Shown here: positions 41,801 to 50,395 of the stretch, piece by piece
Numbering within the stretch: the stretch's first letter is position 1
How the letters are laid out: every line of letters starts with the position of its first letter
NCBI GenBank assembly: GCA_016235555.1
Contig: JACRKC010000048.1
Location: forward strand, 1 to 64,000
Reading direction: 5' to 3'
From: Verrucomicrobiota bacterium
Lineage (GTDB): Bacteria; Verrucomicrobiota; Verrucomicrobiia; Opitutales; Opitutaceae
Length of the DNA stretch: 64,000 bases
Program-made: the position numbers and the translations under genes
Notes under the pieces: model-generated
Told to the model about the DNA's origin: nothing
The model's input: the letters and a program-made list of their open reading frames with translations, nothing else
The model's database searches: none

Positions 41801-43189
41801 GTGCTGGCGCTAGCTCTGACGCTCGCGGGCACGGCGCCGAGTCCGGCGACCGCCGGCGACGACGTGCGCTTGATGATCCTCGATCCGGGGCACTTTCACG
41901 CGGCGCTGTTTCTGCGGGAGACGCTGCCCGGCGTCGCGCGGCAGGTGCACGTCTATGCGCCGATGGGGCCGGATTTGCTGGGGCATCTCCAGCGGATCAG
42001 CGGCTACAACGCCCGCGCCGAGAATCCCACGACGTGGGCGCTCGAGGTGCATGCGTCGCCGGATTCGTTTGCGCGTCTGCTGGCGGAGCGGCCGGGCAAC
42101 GTCGCCGTGCTCTCGGGCAACAACCTCGGCAAGATCGACCGCATCGAGGCGCTCGTGAACGCCGGCGTGCACGTGCTCGCGGACAAGCCGTGGGCGATCG
42201 AGCCGGGCGAGTTCGCCACGCTGGCGCGCGTGCTGGAGCGCGCGGCGGCGAAGCGCGTGGTGGCCTACGATGCGATGACGCAGCGCTTCGAGATTTCGTG
42301 CGTGTTGCCGCGCGAGCTCGTGAACGATCCCGCGGTGTTCGGCGAATTGGTGCGCGGGACGGCGGAGGAGCCGGCGGTCACGATGGAGAGCGTGCATTTT
42401 CTCAAAAAGGACGTGGACGGCGTGCCGTTGCTGCGCCCCGCGTGGTTCTTCGATGCGCGGCGTCTCGGCGAGCCGCTGGCCGACGTCGGCACGCATCTCG
42501 TCGATCTCGTGCAATGGACGCTTTCGCCCGACCGCGCGATCGATTACCGGAAGGACATCGTGGTGCGGCAGGGCAGTCGCATGGTGGAGGAGCTGACGCG
42601 CGAGCAGTTCAAGGCGGTGACGGGCCTCACGGCGTTTCCGGCGGACCTGCGCGACCACGTGCGCGGCGACCGGCTGGGCTACGTGGCGCAGAATCGCGTC
42701 GACTACACGCTGCGCGGGGCGCAGGTGCGGCTGGAAACGGTGTGGCGCTTCGAGGCGCCGCCGGGTGGGAAGGACACGGAGCTCACGATTCTGCGCGGTT
42801 CGCGCGCACGCGTGGAAGTGCGCCAGGGGCCCGAGGAGAAGTTCGTGCCGGAGGTGTGGGTGATTCCGAATCGCGCGGAGGATCGCGCCGCGGTGGAGGC
42901 GGCCGTGCGGGCGCGGTTGCAGCGGCTGGCGCCGGGGTTGCCCGGACTCGCGGTCGCGACGGAAGGTGCGCGGCTGCGGATCGTGATCCCGGCGGCGTTG
43001 CGCGTGAGCCACGAGGCGCACTTCGCGCTGGTGGTGCGCCGCTTCCTCGGATTCCGCGCCGATCCGGCGACGATGCCGGCGTGGGAGACGCCGTTCATGC
43101 TGGCGAAGTATTTTGTGACGCTGGAGGGCGTCCGGCTCGGGCGCCTGGCCGAGCAATCGCGTGCGACCAAACTCTCATCCACTCCATGA
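41801..43189 (+). CDS. Exported Gfo/Idh/MocA-like protein with C-terminal extension domain
   Basis: A 462-residue protein with a Rossmann-like N-terminal domain (DDVRLMILDPGHFHAALF near 20, DKPWAI near 130) and a C-terminal domain of the putative-oxidoreductase type (about 300-460). The start is uncertain: the GTG at 41801 gives a signal peptide (VLALALTLAG... to ATA-GD), but the frame stays open through the repeats to 41312 and no good ribosome-binding site is visible. A GTG right after the link of a repeat unit suggests the original 5' end was replaced by repeat DNA. The stop overlaps the next start (ATGA). Confidence 0.8.
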   Translation: MLALALTLAGTAPSPATAGDDVRLMILDPGHFHAALFLRETLPGVARQVHVYAPMGPDLLGHLQRISGYNARAENPTTWALEVHASPDSFARLLAERPGNVAVLSGNNLGKIDRIEALVNAGVHVLADKPWAIEPGEFATLARVLERAAAKRVVAYDAMTQRFEISCVLPRELVNDPAVFGELVRGTAEEPAVTMESVHFLKKDVDGVPLLRPAWFFDARRLGEPLADVGTHLVDLVQWTLSPDRAIDYRKDIVVRQGSRMVEELTREQFKAVTGLTAFPADLRDHVRGDRLGYVAQNRVDYTLRGAQVRLETVWRFEAPPGGKDTELTILRGSRARVEVRQGPEEKFVPEVWVIPNRAEDRAAVEAAVRARLQRLAPGLPGLAVATEGARLRIVIPAALRVSHEAHFALVVRRFLGFRADPATMPAWETPFMLAKYFVTLEGVRLGRLAEQSRATKLSSTP

Positions 43190-44523
43190 AACTCCTGCAC
43201 CTGTTTCTCGCCGCCGGCTCGCTCGCCGCGGTCACGGCGGCGGACGATCCGTTCCAGCCGCAGCGCAAGCTCACGGCGCGCACCTACAATTCCGGCTTCG
43301 CCGACGGGCACGACACCTACAACGCGATGGGCTGCGGGAGCGACGGCCACATCTACTACGTGCTCAGCGCGGAGCGTTACGACGTGGGCGCGAAGATGTT
43401 CGCGTTCGATCCCAAGGCACGGAAGGTCCGCCTCGTCGGCGACCTCACCGAGGCGTGCGGCGAGAAGGACCAGCGCACGATCGTGCAGGGGAAGAGCCAC
43501 GTGAATTTCGTGGAGATGGGCGGCAAGCTCTACTTCGCGACGCACATCGGCTACTACAGCATCATCGACGGCATGGAAAAACCGGGCATTCCGCCCGCAG
43601 GTTGGAAGGCCTATCCCGGCGGGCACCTGCTATCGTATGACCTCAAGAGCGGACGCTTCGAGGATTTCGGCACGGGCCCGGGTGGCGAGGGCATCCTGAC
43701 CATGAGCATGGATGCGCGGCGCGGGCGCATCTACGGCATCAGCTGGCCGCGGGGGAATTTCTTCCGCTACGACCTCGCGCAGAAATCGTGGAAGGACTTC
43801 GGGCTCTTCGCGGCGCAGGGCGAGGATGGCAAAGGTGAGAACTACCGCACGCTCTGCCGTTCCATCGCCGTCAATCTCGACGACGGCGCGGCGTATTTCA
43901 GCATCTCGACGGGCGACATTTTCCGCTACGACTACGAAAAGGACGCCGTGGCGCCCTTCGCGGGCGAGAACCTGCGCAAGGACTACTTCGGACTCTACGA
44001 TCCCACGTCGGCCGGGCACATGGGCTACAACTGGCGCCAAACGTTTTACCGGCCGGCGGACCGGATGATCTACGGCGTGCACGGCAACTCGGGCTACCTG
44101 TTCCGCTTCGATCCGGCGCGGCCCCGCATCGAGGTGCTCGACCGGCTGACGTCGGATGTGTCGAAGCGCAGTGGGATGTTCGACCAGTTCAGTTACGGTT
44201 ACCTCGGCTTCGCGCTCGGGCCCGATGGCCGCACCATCTACTACCTGACGGGCGGGCCGATTTACGAAGGCGGGCGCCGCGTGGCGGGCAAGAACAGCAC
44301 GGCGATGGGCGAGGCCAAGGGCCTGGAAAATCTCCACCTCGTGACGCACGACATCACGACCGGACAGACCCGCGACCGTGGTGCGATTTTCTACGAAAAC
44401 GGCCAGCGTCCGCTCTACGTGAACTCCATCGCCGTCGGCCTCGACAACACCGTGTATTTTCTCGCCCGGATCACGGAAGGCGGGCGCACGCGCTCGGACC
44501 TCGTGAGCGTGCGGGCGGAATAG
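43186..44523 (+). CDS. Secreted beta-propeller-like protein, unknown function
   Basis: A 445-residue exported protein (signal peptide 1-19, ending TAA-DD). The body is a repeated blade-like pattern (YNAMGCGSDGHIYYVLS near 45, LSYDLKSGRFEDFG near 152, GRIYGISWPRGNFFRYDL near 181) as in six- or seven-bladed propellers with bound metals. No catalytic motif is visible. It starts within the stop of the upstream gene (ATGA), so the two are translationally coupled and probably act together in the exported sugar pathway. Confidence 0.75.
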   Translation: MKLLHLFLAAGSLAAVTAADDPFQPQRKLTARTYNSGFADGHDTYNAMGCGSDGHIYYVLSAERYDVGAKMFAFDPKARKVRLVGDLTEACGEKDQRTIVQGKSHVNFVEMGGKLYFATHIGYYSIIDGMEKPGIPPAGWKAYPGGHLLSYDLKSGRFEDFGTGPGGEGILTMSMDARRGRIYGISWPRGNFFRYDLAQKSWKDFGLFAAQGEDGKGENYRTLCRSIAVNLDDGAAYFSISTGDIFRYDYEKDAVAPFAGENLRKDYFGLYDPTSAGHMGYNWRQTFYRPADRMIYGVHGNSGYLFRFDPARPRIEVLDRLTSDVSKRSGMFDQFSYGYLGFALGPDGRTIYYLTGGPIYEGGRRVAGKNSTAMGEAKGLENLHLVTHDITTGQTRDRGAIFYENGQRPLYVNSIAVGLDNTVYFLARITEGGRTRSDLVSVRAE

Positions 44524-44572
44524 CCGGGGCAAATCGCCAACCATGCAGCAGCGTTCGAATCGAGGCTTTGGC

Positions 44573-44641
44573 GTAGGGCGGGTCGGTGACCCGCCCCCGA
44601 CCACGCAGTTCGCGAATGGGCGGGTCACGGACCCGCCCTAC
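44573..44641. repeat. GTAG-type hairpin pair
   Basis: Starts GTAGGGCGGGTCGGTGACCC and ends CGGGTCACGGACCCGCCCTAC; the hairpins are GGGCGGGTC and its complement. Confidence 0.85.
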
Positions 44642-44722
44642 TCGAACCACCGCCGGATTTTCTACGCCGGAATGTTCGTCGGCCGTATCTACCGCGGTTT
44701 CACGGATATCGTAGCCGTTTTC

Positions 44723-44789
44723 GTAGGTCGGGCTTTACGCCCGACGCCCGCCGGAGGCGGACAAGTGTCGGGGATAAACCCCGACCTAC
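44723..44789. repeat. GTAG-type hairpin pair
   Basis: Starts GTAGGTCGGGCTTTACGCCC and ends GGGGATAAACCCCGACCTAC. With the element at 44573 it accounts for most of the 332-bp gap before the aminotransferase gene; the bases between and after them hold nothing else I can recognise. Confidence 0.85.
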
Positions 44790-44855
44790 CAGCCGATCGC
44801 GGCTACGCTTCAACTTAAGCCGCGCTGGCGCACAATTTTTCAACCCCAGTCACAC

Positions 44856-46196
44856 ATGAACGCTCAGCAATCGCCTGCGTCGCCGGATTGCACCCGGCGG
44901 GCATTTCTCAAAACCGGCGGGACCTTCGTCGCCGCCGCCGCGGCCACGCCCGCATTGGCCGCCACGCCGACTGAAACCCTCGCGATCAACGGCGGCCCGA
45001 AGGCCGTCACACTCCCGAATGCGCGCCACACGGCGCTCACGCGCTGGCCGCGCTACGGCGACGCCGAGAAAAAACGTCTGCACGAGCTGATCGACAGCAA
45101 TCAGTTCTACCAGGAGCTGCCGCTGTTCGAGAAGGAGTGGAAGGACTACACCAAGGCGCCATTCGTGAAGGCCCACACCAACGGCTCCAGCGCGCTCACG
45201 AGCATGTATTTCGCGCTCGAGCTGCCGCCGGGCAGCGAAGTCATGGTGCCGTCCTACACGTTTGTGACCGCGTGTCTGGCGATGCGGTTCTCGAACCTCG
45301 TGCCCGTCTTCGTCGACATCGACCCGAAGACCGCGTGCTTCAGTCTCGAGGATGCGAAGAAGAAACTCACGCCGCGCACCAAGGCCGTGGTCGTGATGCA
45401 TTCGTGGGGCCTGCCCTGCGAGATGGATCGCATCTGGGCCTGGTGCCGCGAAAAAGGCCTCGTCCCGCTCGAGGATGCGGCGCACGCGCATGGCGCGTCG
45501 ATGCAGGGCAAAAAAATCGGCGCGTGGGGCGAGATGGCGATCTTCAGCTTCCAGATGTCGAAGGTGATGCCGGCCATCGAGGGTGGCATGGGCGTCTACC
45601 GCACGCGCGAGTATTTCGAGCGCGGGGCGGCGTTCGGGCACTATGAGGATCCCGGCAAGTTTGCCGCCGACAGCCCGGTGCGCGCCTACGAAGGCACGGG
45701 CTTCGGGCAGAAATACCGCATGCACCCGATGGCGGCGGCGGTCGCGCGCCAGCAGTTGCGCGGGCTCGACGGGCTGAACGCGCTCGTCGCGCGCAATATC
45801 CGCGCACTCAACGGCCGGCTCACGCAGTTGCCCGGTGTCTCCGAGCCCGTCTGCCGGCCCGACCAGACGCGGGTCTACTATCACGCCAATCTGCTCTTCG
45901 TGGATTTTGCGAAGCTCGGCGTCGCGCGCCCGACGTTGCTCAACGCGCTGAAGGCCGAGGGTGTGCCGGTGAGTTTCTGGGATTACCCGGAACAGCACAA
46001 ACTGAAGATCTATTCGGAGGCAAAGTGGTGGCACCACCCGCCGCAAATCCCCGCATCGATGCCCGGCAACGCCTACGTGAACGCGAATCACCTCTTCGTG
46101 CCGATCCCTTACCAGGACGCGCCGGACGTGATCGAACAATACGCGAAGGCCTTCGAAAAAGTCTGGGCGAACCGGGGCAAACTCGCGGGCGCGTAG
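44856..46196 (+). CDS. Tat-exported DegT/DnrJ/EryC1/StrS-fold protein
   Basis: A 446-residue PLP-dependent enzyme. A twin-arginine signal (CTRRAFLKT, arginines 14-15) ends near LAA-TP (residue 36). PLP-binding features: NGSSALTS (109-116), EDAAHAHGA (206-214) and SFQMSKVMPAIEGG with Lys236 as the likely Schiff-base residue. It differs in sequence from the protein at 39917, so this is an ancient paralogue rather than a recent copy. Last gene of the exported-sugar cluster. The substrate is not predictable; an exported DegT enzyme needs export of folded holo-protein, which the Tat signal allows. Confidence 0.88.
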   Translation: MNAQQSPASPDCTRRAFLKTGGTFVAAAAATPALAATPTETLAINGGPKAVTLPNARHTALTRWPRYGDAEKKRLHELIDSNQFYQELPLFEKEWKDYTKAPFVKAHTNGSSALTSMYFALELPPGSEVMVPSYTFVTACLAMRFSNLVPVFVDIDPKTACFSLEDAKKKLTPRTKAVVVMHSWGLPCEMDRIWAWCREKGLVPLEDAAHAHGASMQGKKIGAWGEMAIFSFQMSKVMPAIEGGMGVYRTREYFERGAAFGHYEDPGKFAADSPVRAYEGTGFGQKYRMHPMAAAVARQQLRGLDGLNALVARNIRALNGRLTQLPGVSEPVCRPDQTRVYYHANLLFVDFAKLGVARPTLLNALKAEGVPVSFWDYPEQHKLKIYSEAKWWHHPPQIPASMPGNAYVNANHLFVPIPYQDAPDVIEQYAKAFEKVWANRGKLAGA

Positions 46197-46280
46197 GCCC
46201 TGCGACGCCAAGGCGGCGAAGCGCGTCGGCTCGCTGGCGCTCGCCGCTACGATGAGTGGTCGAAGGTTGCAGGGTGGGAT

Positions 46281-46320
46281 TGGTCTGATGCCTCGAGGCT
46301 TGTCCCGAGGATCTTTACTG
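46281..46320. repeat. Short dispersed hairpin, copy B
   Basis: From TGGTCTG to TTTACTG with the stem CCTCGAGGCTTGTCCCGAGG. It is the counterpart of 1756-1799. It is joined directly to the next GTAG element. Confidence 0.6.
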
Positions 46321-46366
46321 TAGGCCCGGCCGGTGGCCGGGCAGCCCGCCCCCCGGCCGGGCCTAC
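46320..46366. repeat. GTAG-type hairpin pair, short
   Basis: Starts GTAGGCCCGGCCGGTGGCCG and ends CCCCGGCCGGGCCTAC. From 46367 to 46542 the sequence contains no element or gene I recognise. Confidence 0.8.
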
Positions 46367-46542
46367 CAGGTCCAAGGTCCAACAGTTCATGCGTTCGCTG
46401 CCACCAGGTTGCGCCACGTCGCGTTGCCTTTGGGTCGCGATACCAGGGTCCTGGCCCAGGTGCTGAGTTCAGGGCGCGAAAATTTTCAGAATTTTCCTGG
46501 GTGGGCCAGCCAATGTCCCACCCTTCGGCGTAGGATGGGCGC

Positions 46543-47181
46543 ATGAACTCTCCGACCCTCACCGCCCGCCGAGCCCGCAAGATGCTCGTTCCCGTCGCCC
46601 TCACCTGGTCCCACACCGGCGTCCTTTACCGCGTGACGCCCTGGCCGGAAGTCCGCTTCGAGCGGCTCTACGGCGACGAGTGGGTGGAAATTTCGCCCAC
46701 GGAGGATGCGCTGGCTTCGGCGGCGCAGACGTGCGGCGCCGCGGACTGGCGGCCGTATCTGGAGTTCGTGCCGCGCGAAGTGCGCGAGTTTTTGGGGACG
46801 TTCCGTTTCGCCCGGATGGAGGCGCTGCAGATCGCCGCGCGGTGCCCGGCCCTCGTGCCCGACCTCACCGAGACGCCGGCGCTCGCCGCCTTCCTCGCGG
46901 CCCACGCCAACCTGCGCGGCACGGCGAGCGCGAGCTGGAACGAGATCAACGCGATCCACGAGCGGAGTGGAATCTTCGGCGTGATGGAGTGGCTGGGGCT
47001 GCCAGCCTCGCGTCAGACACTCGGCATCCTGCGCAACCTGTCCGAGCCCGATGTGCCGAAGCGCCTGCTCGAACGCCTGCGCGCGATGCTGTGGGAGCCG
47101 CGGACGATTTTCCTCCTGCAAAAACTCGGTCCGATCACGGACCGCGACTTGTTGAGCCGCAGCCACGCGCTCGCGGCGTAG
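46543..47181 (+). CDS. Conserved-type protein of unknown function
   Basis: A 212-residue, mostly helical and soluble protein without signal peptide. It begins with a basic segment (TARRARKML) and contains WRPYLEFVPREVREFLGTFR (about 68-87) and a C-terminal PRTIFLLQKLGPITDRDLL. I do not recognise a family. It is likely a single-gene unit: repeats on both sides and the next gene 261 bp away. Codon use is typical of the window, so it is probably a real protein. Confidence 0.65.
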   Translation: MNSPTLTARRARKMLVPVALTWSHTGVLYRVTPWPEVRFERLYGDEWVEISPTEDALASAAQTCGAADWRPYLEFVPREVREFLGTFRFARMEALQIAARCPALVPDLTETPALAAFLAAHANLRGTASASWNEINAIHERSGIFGVMEWLGLPASRQTLGILRNLSEPDVPKRLLERLRAMLWEPRTIFLLQKLGPITDRDLLSRSHALAA

Positions 47182-47252
47182 CGGGCGGGACGGCGCCGCG
47201 GGGAGGATGCGGGTGAACCCTTCTCGCGCGCATCCTACGCGCTGGTTCGGTT

Positions 47253-47321
47253 GTAGCGGCGGTCTCCGACCGCCGTCGGTGCGCCGGGGCTTTTCGTCCG
47301 GCGGTCATAGACCGCCGCTAC
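47253..47321. repeat. GTAG-type hairpin pair (GTAGCGGCGGTC family)
   Basis: Starts GTAGCGGCGGTCTCCGACCG and ends CGGCGGTCATAGACCGCCGCTAC in the same form as 21475-21542. Confidence 0.85.
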
Positions 47322-47442
47322 AGCACGCGGTCCCCGGTTTGCGGTGCCCTGGCAGGTCACTTTTCGGTGACAATCGGCTCGCCTGTGCCGAGGGCGGGGC
47401 CAACGGTGGGAGGCACTTTCTCCTCCAGCCCGCCTGCCCGCC

Positions 47443-49107
47443 GTGGAATTACCCAACACTCTCCGGTCCGCCTGCCTGCCCAGCTTGTTTCGCGCCTTGG
47501 CGTTTGGTTGCGTCCTGGCCGTGGCAGTGGGGCGAGCGGCGACGACGGACCAAGCGCTGACGTTTGTGCGTGTCTCGCTCGACACGGAGACGCAGCGGGC
47601 GGACGACAAACTCAGCGATTTTCTGCGGGCCAAGCTCGGCGTGCGGCCGGAAAACCGCGACCTCGAGTATGGCGCGGCGGTCGACACCCTCGTGCACTGG
47701 AACCCCGACGCCAAGGGCCCGCTCGTGGCGCGCGTCACGCCTTACGTTTACGTGGTCGCGGAGATGCTGGGCGCCGACCTGGAAATCCTCGGCACGTATC
47801 TGAGCAAGCGCACGCGGGAGTCGACGTATCACAGTTACCTCGTGCTGCGGAAGGACGCGGGGCTGGCGTCGGGCGACCTCGATGACTTCGTCAAATGGCT
47901 GCGCGAGCGGCCGACGCCGGCGCGGTTCGTTTATCACAACAAATTCTCCACCTCGAGCTACCTGCTGCCGTCGCTCTATTTCCGCAAGGCGGGCATCTAT
48001 GCCGGGAGCGGCACCAACGCCTCGGACCAGAAACACGTGTTCATCCGCGCGGAGAAACCCGCCGGCATCGAAAGCAGCACGGAGTTGGTGCGGATGGTGA
48101 AGCAGCGGCGCGCGGAGTTTGCCGCGGTGTGGGAAGGCACGCAGGCGCGTTTCGCCACGGACCCGGAGCTGATTTTCCTGAAGCTGCCCAACACGCTGCC
48201 GAACGATCTGCTGGTGTTTTCGCAGACCCCCGACCGCACGCTGCGCGACCGTCTGTTGGCGGCGCTGCAGGGGATGAAGGATGCGGACATCAACAGCGGC
48301 GACTTTCTCCGGTGGGTGGACTTCAACACCACGCCGGACGCGCGCCGGGCGCTCTCCGGCCTGCGCTGGTTGACCAAGGCCCCGCCGGCGCCCGCGCCGA
48401 TCAAAATCCGCGCGGCCCACAACGACGGCACGCCGCTCGATCCCGGCGTGCTCGAGGCGGCGAAGCAGGCGGTCGCCCTCTCGGGCACGGAGTTCGTGCT
48501 CTTCGACGAGGATTTCCACAAGCAGTTCGACGTGCTCTGGACGCTCCGGAAGAGCCATGACGACTCGCTCATCATCACGAGCGAATACCCCGACTTCAAC
48601 CTGCCGCCGCAGCGTTTCCACCTCAGCTTCAAGAAGGGCGACCGCGAGAGCCTCGTCGCCCGGATCGAGGAACAGATTTCCAACGGCATGCACCGCGTGC
48701 GCGACGTGTGGCCGTTCGACGACGAGACCCCGACCGTGCTGCGCGACGTGCGCTTCAACCTGCCGGCGGGCGCACAGGTCAAGGCGGTCAAGGTGACGTG
48801 GAACGACTACACCAACAACGACCGCGTGGTCGGCACGCCGTTCGACGTGACGGTGACGGCGGGCGATTTTCACTCGTTCAAATTGAAGGGCGACGGATTC
48901 CCGCGCCGGAGCGATGGCACGCATTACGATTTCGATCCCCTGAGCCCGACGTCGCACCGCGTGATCCTCGTGCGGCCCGCGCCGGACCTGCGGCTGTTCC
49001 GCTACGGCACCTACGCGCTGCTCGGGCTGTTCGTCGCGGCGGCGGCCTTCGCGCTGTGGAGCCTGATGCGCGGGAGCCGGGCAGGACCGGCCGGCGAAAG
49101 CGGATGA
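47443..49107 (+). CDS. PhnD-like binding protein with C-terminal membrane anchor
   Basis: A 554-residue exported protein. A signal peptide (about 1-32, ending GRA-AT) is followed by a PhnD/TAXI-like phosphate/phosphonate-binding fold (about 38-300) with VTPYVYVVAEMLGA near 100, YHSYLVLRKDAGL near 130, the hinge RFVYHNKFSTSSYLLPSLYF near 163 and AAVWEG near 228. An additional domain (about 320-505) and a single transmembrane helix near the C-terminus (about 517-540) follow. Typical PhnD proteins are about 300 residues and lack the second half. The start GTG 47443 is the first plausible one. Its TGA overlaps the ATG of the PAP2-TIR gene (ATGA), so the two are translationally coupled. Confidence 0.82.
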   Translation: MELPNTLRSACLPSLFRALAFGCVLAVAVGRAATTDQALTFVRVSLDTETQRADDKLSDFLRAKLGVRPENRDLEYGAAVDTLVHWNPDAKGPLVARVTPYVYVVAEMLGADLEILGTYLSKRTRESTYHSYLVLRKDAGLASGDLDDFVKWLRERPTPARFVYHNKFSTSSYLLPSLYFRKAGIYAGSGTNASDQKHVFIRAEKPAGIESSTELVRMVKQRRAEFAAVWEGTQARFATDPELIFLKLPNTLPNDLLVFSQTPDRTLRDRLLAALQGMKDADINSGDFLRWVDFNTTPDARRALSGLRWLTKAPPAPAPIKIRAAHNDGTPLDPGVLEAAKQAVALSGTEFVLFDEDFHKQFDVLWTLRKSHDDSLIITSEYPDFNLPPQRFHLSFKKGDRESLVARIEEQISNGMHRVRDVWPFDDETPTVLRDVRFNLPAGAQVKAVKVTWNDYTNNDRVVGTPFDVTVTAGDFHSFKLKGDGFPRRSDGTHYDFDPLSPTSHRVILVRPAPDLRLFRYGTYALLGLFVAAAAFALWSLMRGSRAGPAGESG

Positions 49108-50321
49108 ATGCGCTGCGGAACCTCGTCCTCACCCGGCGCCAGCTGGCGGTGCTGCTGCTCGCGGTGTTTGTCGCGAACTACCTCGAGACGCAGGTCGAGG
49201 AGTGGCTGAAGACGCCGGGCGTTTACGCGCTCGGTTACCGGATCAACCAGGCGTTCCTGGAAATCGAGGGCGGGCTGAATTTCGCGGGTGGCGCGCGACT
49301 GGAGCGCTGGGTGGTGGGCGGGTTTGCGCTGGCGTATTTCGCGGTGCTGCCGCTGCTCGTGGTGGGAACGGCGGTGGCGTGCGGGCGGCGGGAGGGTGTG
49401 GGCTCGCTGCGGGTGTTTTCGCTCGCGGTGGCGTTCAACTACCTCATCGCGCTGCCATGCTTCCTTTTCGTGCCGGTGCCGGAACGCTGGGCGTTTCCCG
49501 GAGCCAAAGCCACGCTCCTCTCCGATCTGCTGAGCACGAGACTGATCGAACTCGTGCGGCCGATCAGCGGGCTCGACAACTGTTTCCCGAGCATGCACGT
49601 CGCGTTGACGGTGATCGCGGTGCTGGCGGCGTATCGCGAGCGATCGCCGTGGCGGCACAGCGTGGCGTGCCTCGGCGGGACCGTGGCGCTCTCGACGTTC
49701 TTCCTCGGGATCCACTGGCTGCCCGACATGATCATGGGCGCGGCCACGGCGGTGGTGTGCTTCGCCGCCGCGGATCGCGTGAACCGCCGCTGGTTCCGCG
49801 AGGAGGTGCCGCCGGCCCAGGTGCCGCGGCCGGCGCCGCATGTCGTGCGGACCCGCCCGAAGACGCCGCCGCCCTTTCCCGCGGCGCGCACGGCCGCGGA
49901 AAAGCTGGTCTTCATCAGCTACCGCCGCGATGGCGGTGCGCGTCTGTCGCGCGTCGTGCAGATGGAACTCGAGCGCCGCGGCTACCCCTGCTTCCTCGAC
50001 GTGGATGACCTCGGACTGGAGCATTTCGACGAGCGCCTGCTGCGGGAGATCGAGAAGGCACCGAATTTCGTGCTGCTGCTCGCGCCGGGCTCCCTCGACC
50101 GCTGCCGGCGCAAGGACGACTGGCTGCGCCGGGAGATCGCGCACGCGTTCAAGCACCACCGCAACGTCGTGCCGCTGCTGGCGGATGGGTTCCGCTTTCC
50201 GCTGGAGGAACAACTGCCGGAGGACCTGCGCGACCTGCCGCGGCTCAACGGTGTGACCTACTCGCACGAGTATTTCGCGGCGGCGTTCGACAAGCTGGAG
50301 AGTTTCCTGCGGACGAAGTGA
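49104..50321 (+). CDS. PAP2-family membrane phosphatase fused to a TIR domain
   Basis: A 405-residue fusion. Residues 1-225 form a six-helix PAP2 membrane domain. The active-site residues follow the PAP2 pattern RP (152-153), PSMH (162-165) and GIHWLPD (His204, Asp208); they should face the periplasm. A Pro-rich linker (about 233-262) leads to a TIR domain (267-405): KLVFISYRRD at the start, DDWLRREI at 338-345 with Glu344 at the position of the catalytic glutamate of NAD-cleaving TIR domains. With six helices the TIR is cytosolic. It may couple an extracytoplasmic signal to NAD cleavage; that is inference. The TIR part could equally be a scaffold. Confidence 0.85.
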   Translation: MNALRNLVLTRRQLAVLLLAVFVANYLETQVEEWLKTPGVYALGYRINQAFLEIEGGLNFAGGARLERWVVGGFALAYFAVLPLLVVGTAVACGRREGVGSLRVFSLAVAFNYLIALPCFLFVPVPERWAFPGAKATLLSDLLSTRLIELVRPISGLDNCFPSMHVALTVIAVLAAYRERSPWRHSVACLGGTVALSTFFLGIHWLPDMIMGAATAVVCFAAADRVNRRWFREEVPPAQVPRPAPHVVRTRPKTPPPFPAARTAAEKLVFISYRRDGGARLSRVVQMELERRGYPCFLDVDDLGLEHFDERLLREIEKAPNFVLLLAPGSLDRCRRKDDWLRREIAHAFKHHRNVVPLLADGFRFPLEEQLPEDLRDLPRLNGVTYSHEYFAAAFDKLESFLRTK

Positions 50322-50395
50322 GGCGGGCGTCCGGGGATTTTCGGAAATTTTGTCCGGAACGCGTCGCGACGCCTGCCACGGGAAAACAAACCACC

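Noticed and set aside
44573-44789. CRISPR array because of repeated palindromes
   Set aside because: The repeats are unlike each other, unevenly spaced, and lack spacers of constant length; no cas genes.
49104-50321. TIR domain as part of a Thoeris or CBASS system
   Set aside because: No ThsA/ThsB, cyclase, STING-like or other defence effector genes are next to it. The adjacent partner is PhnD-like.
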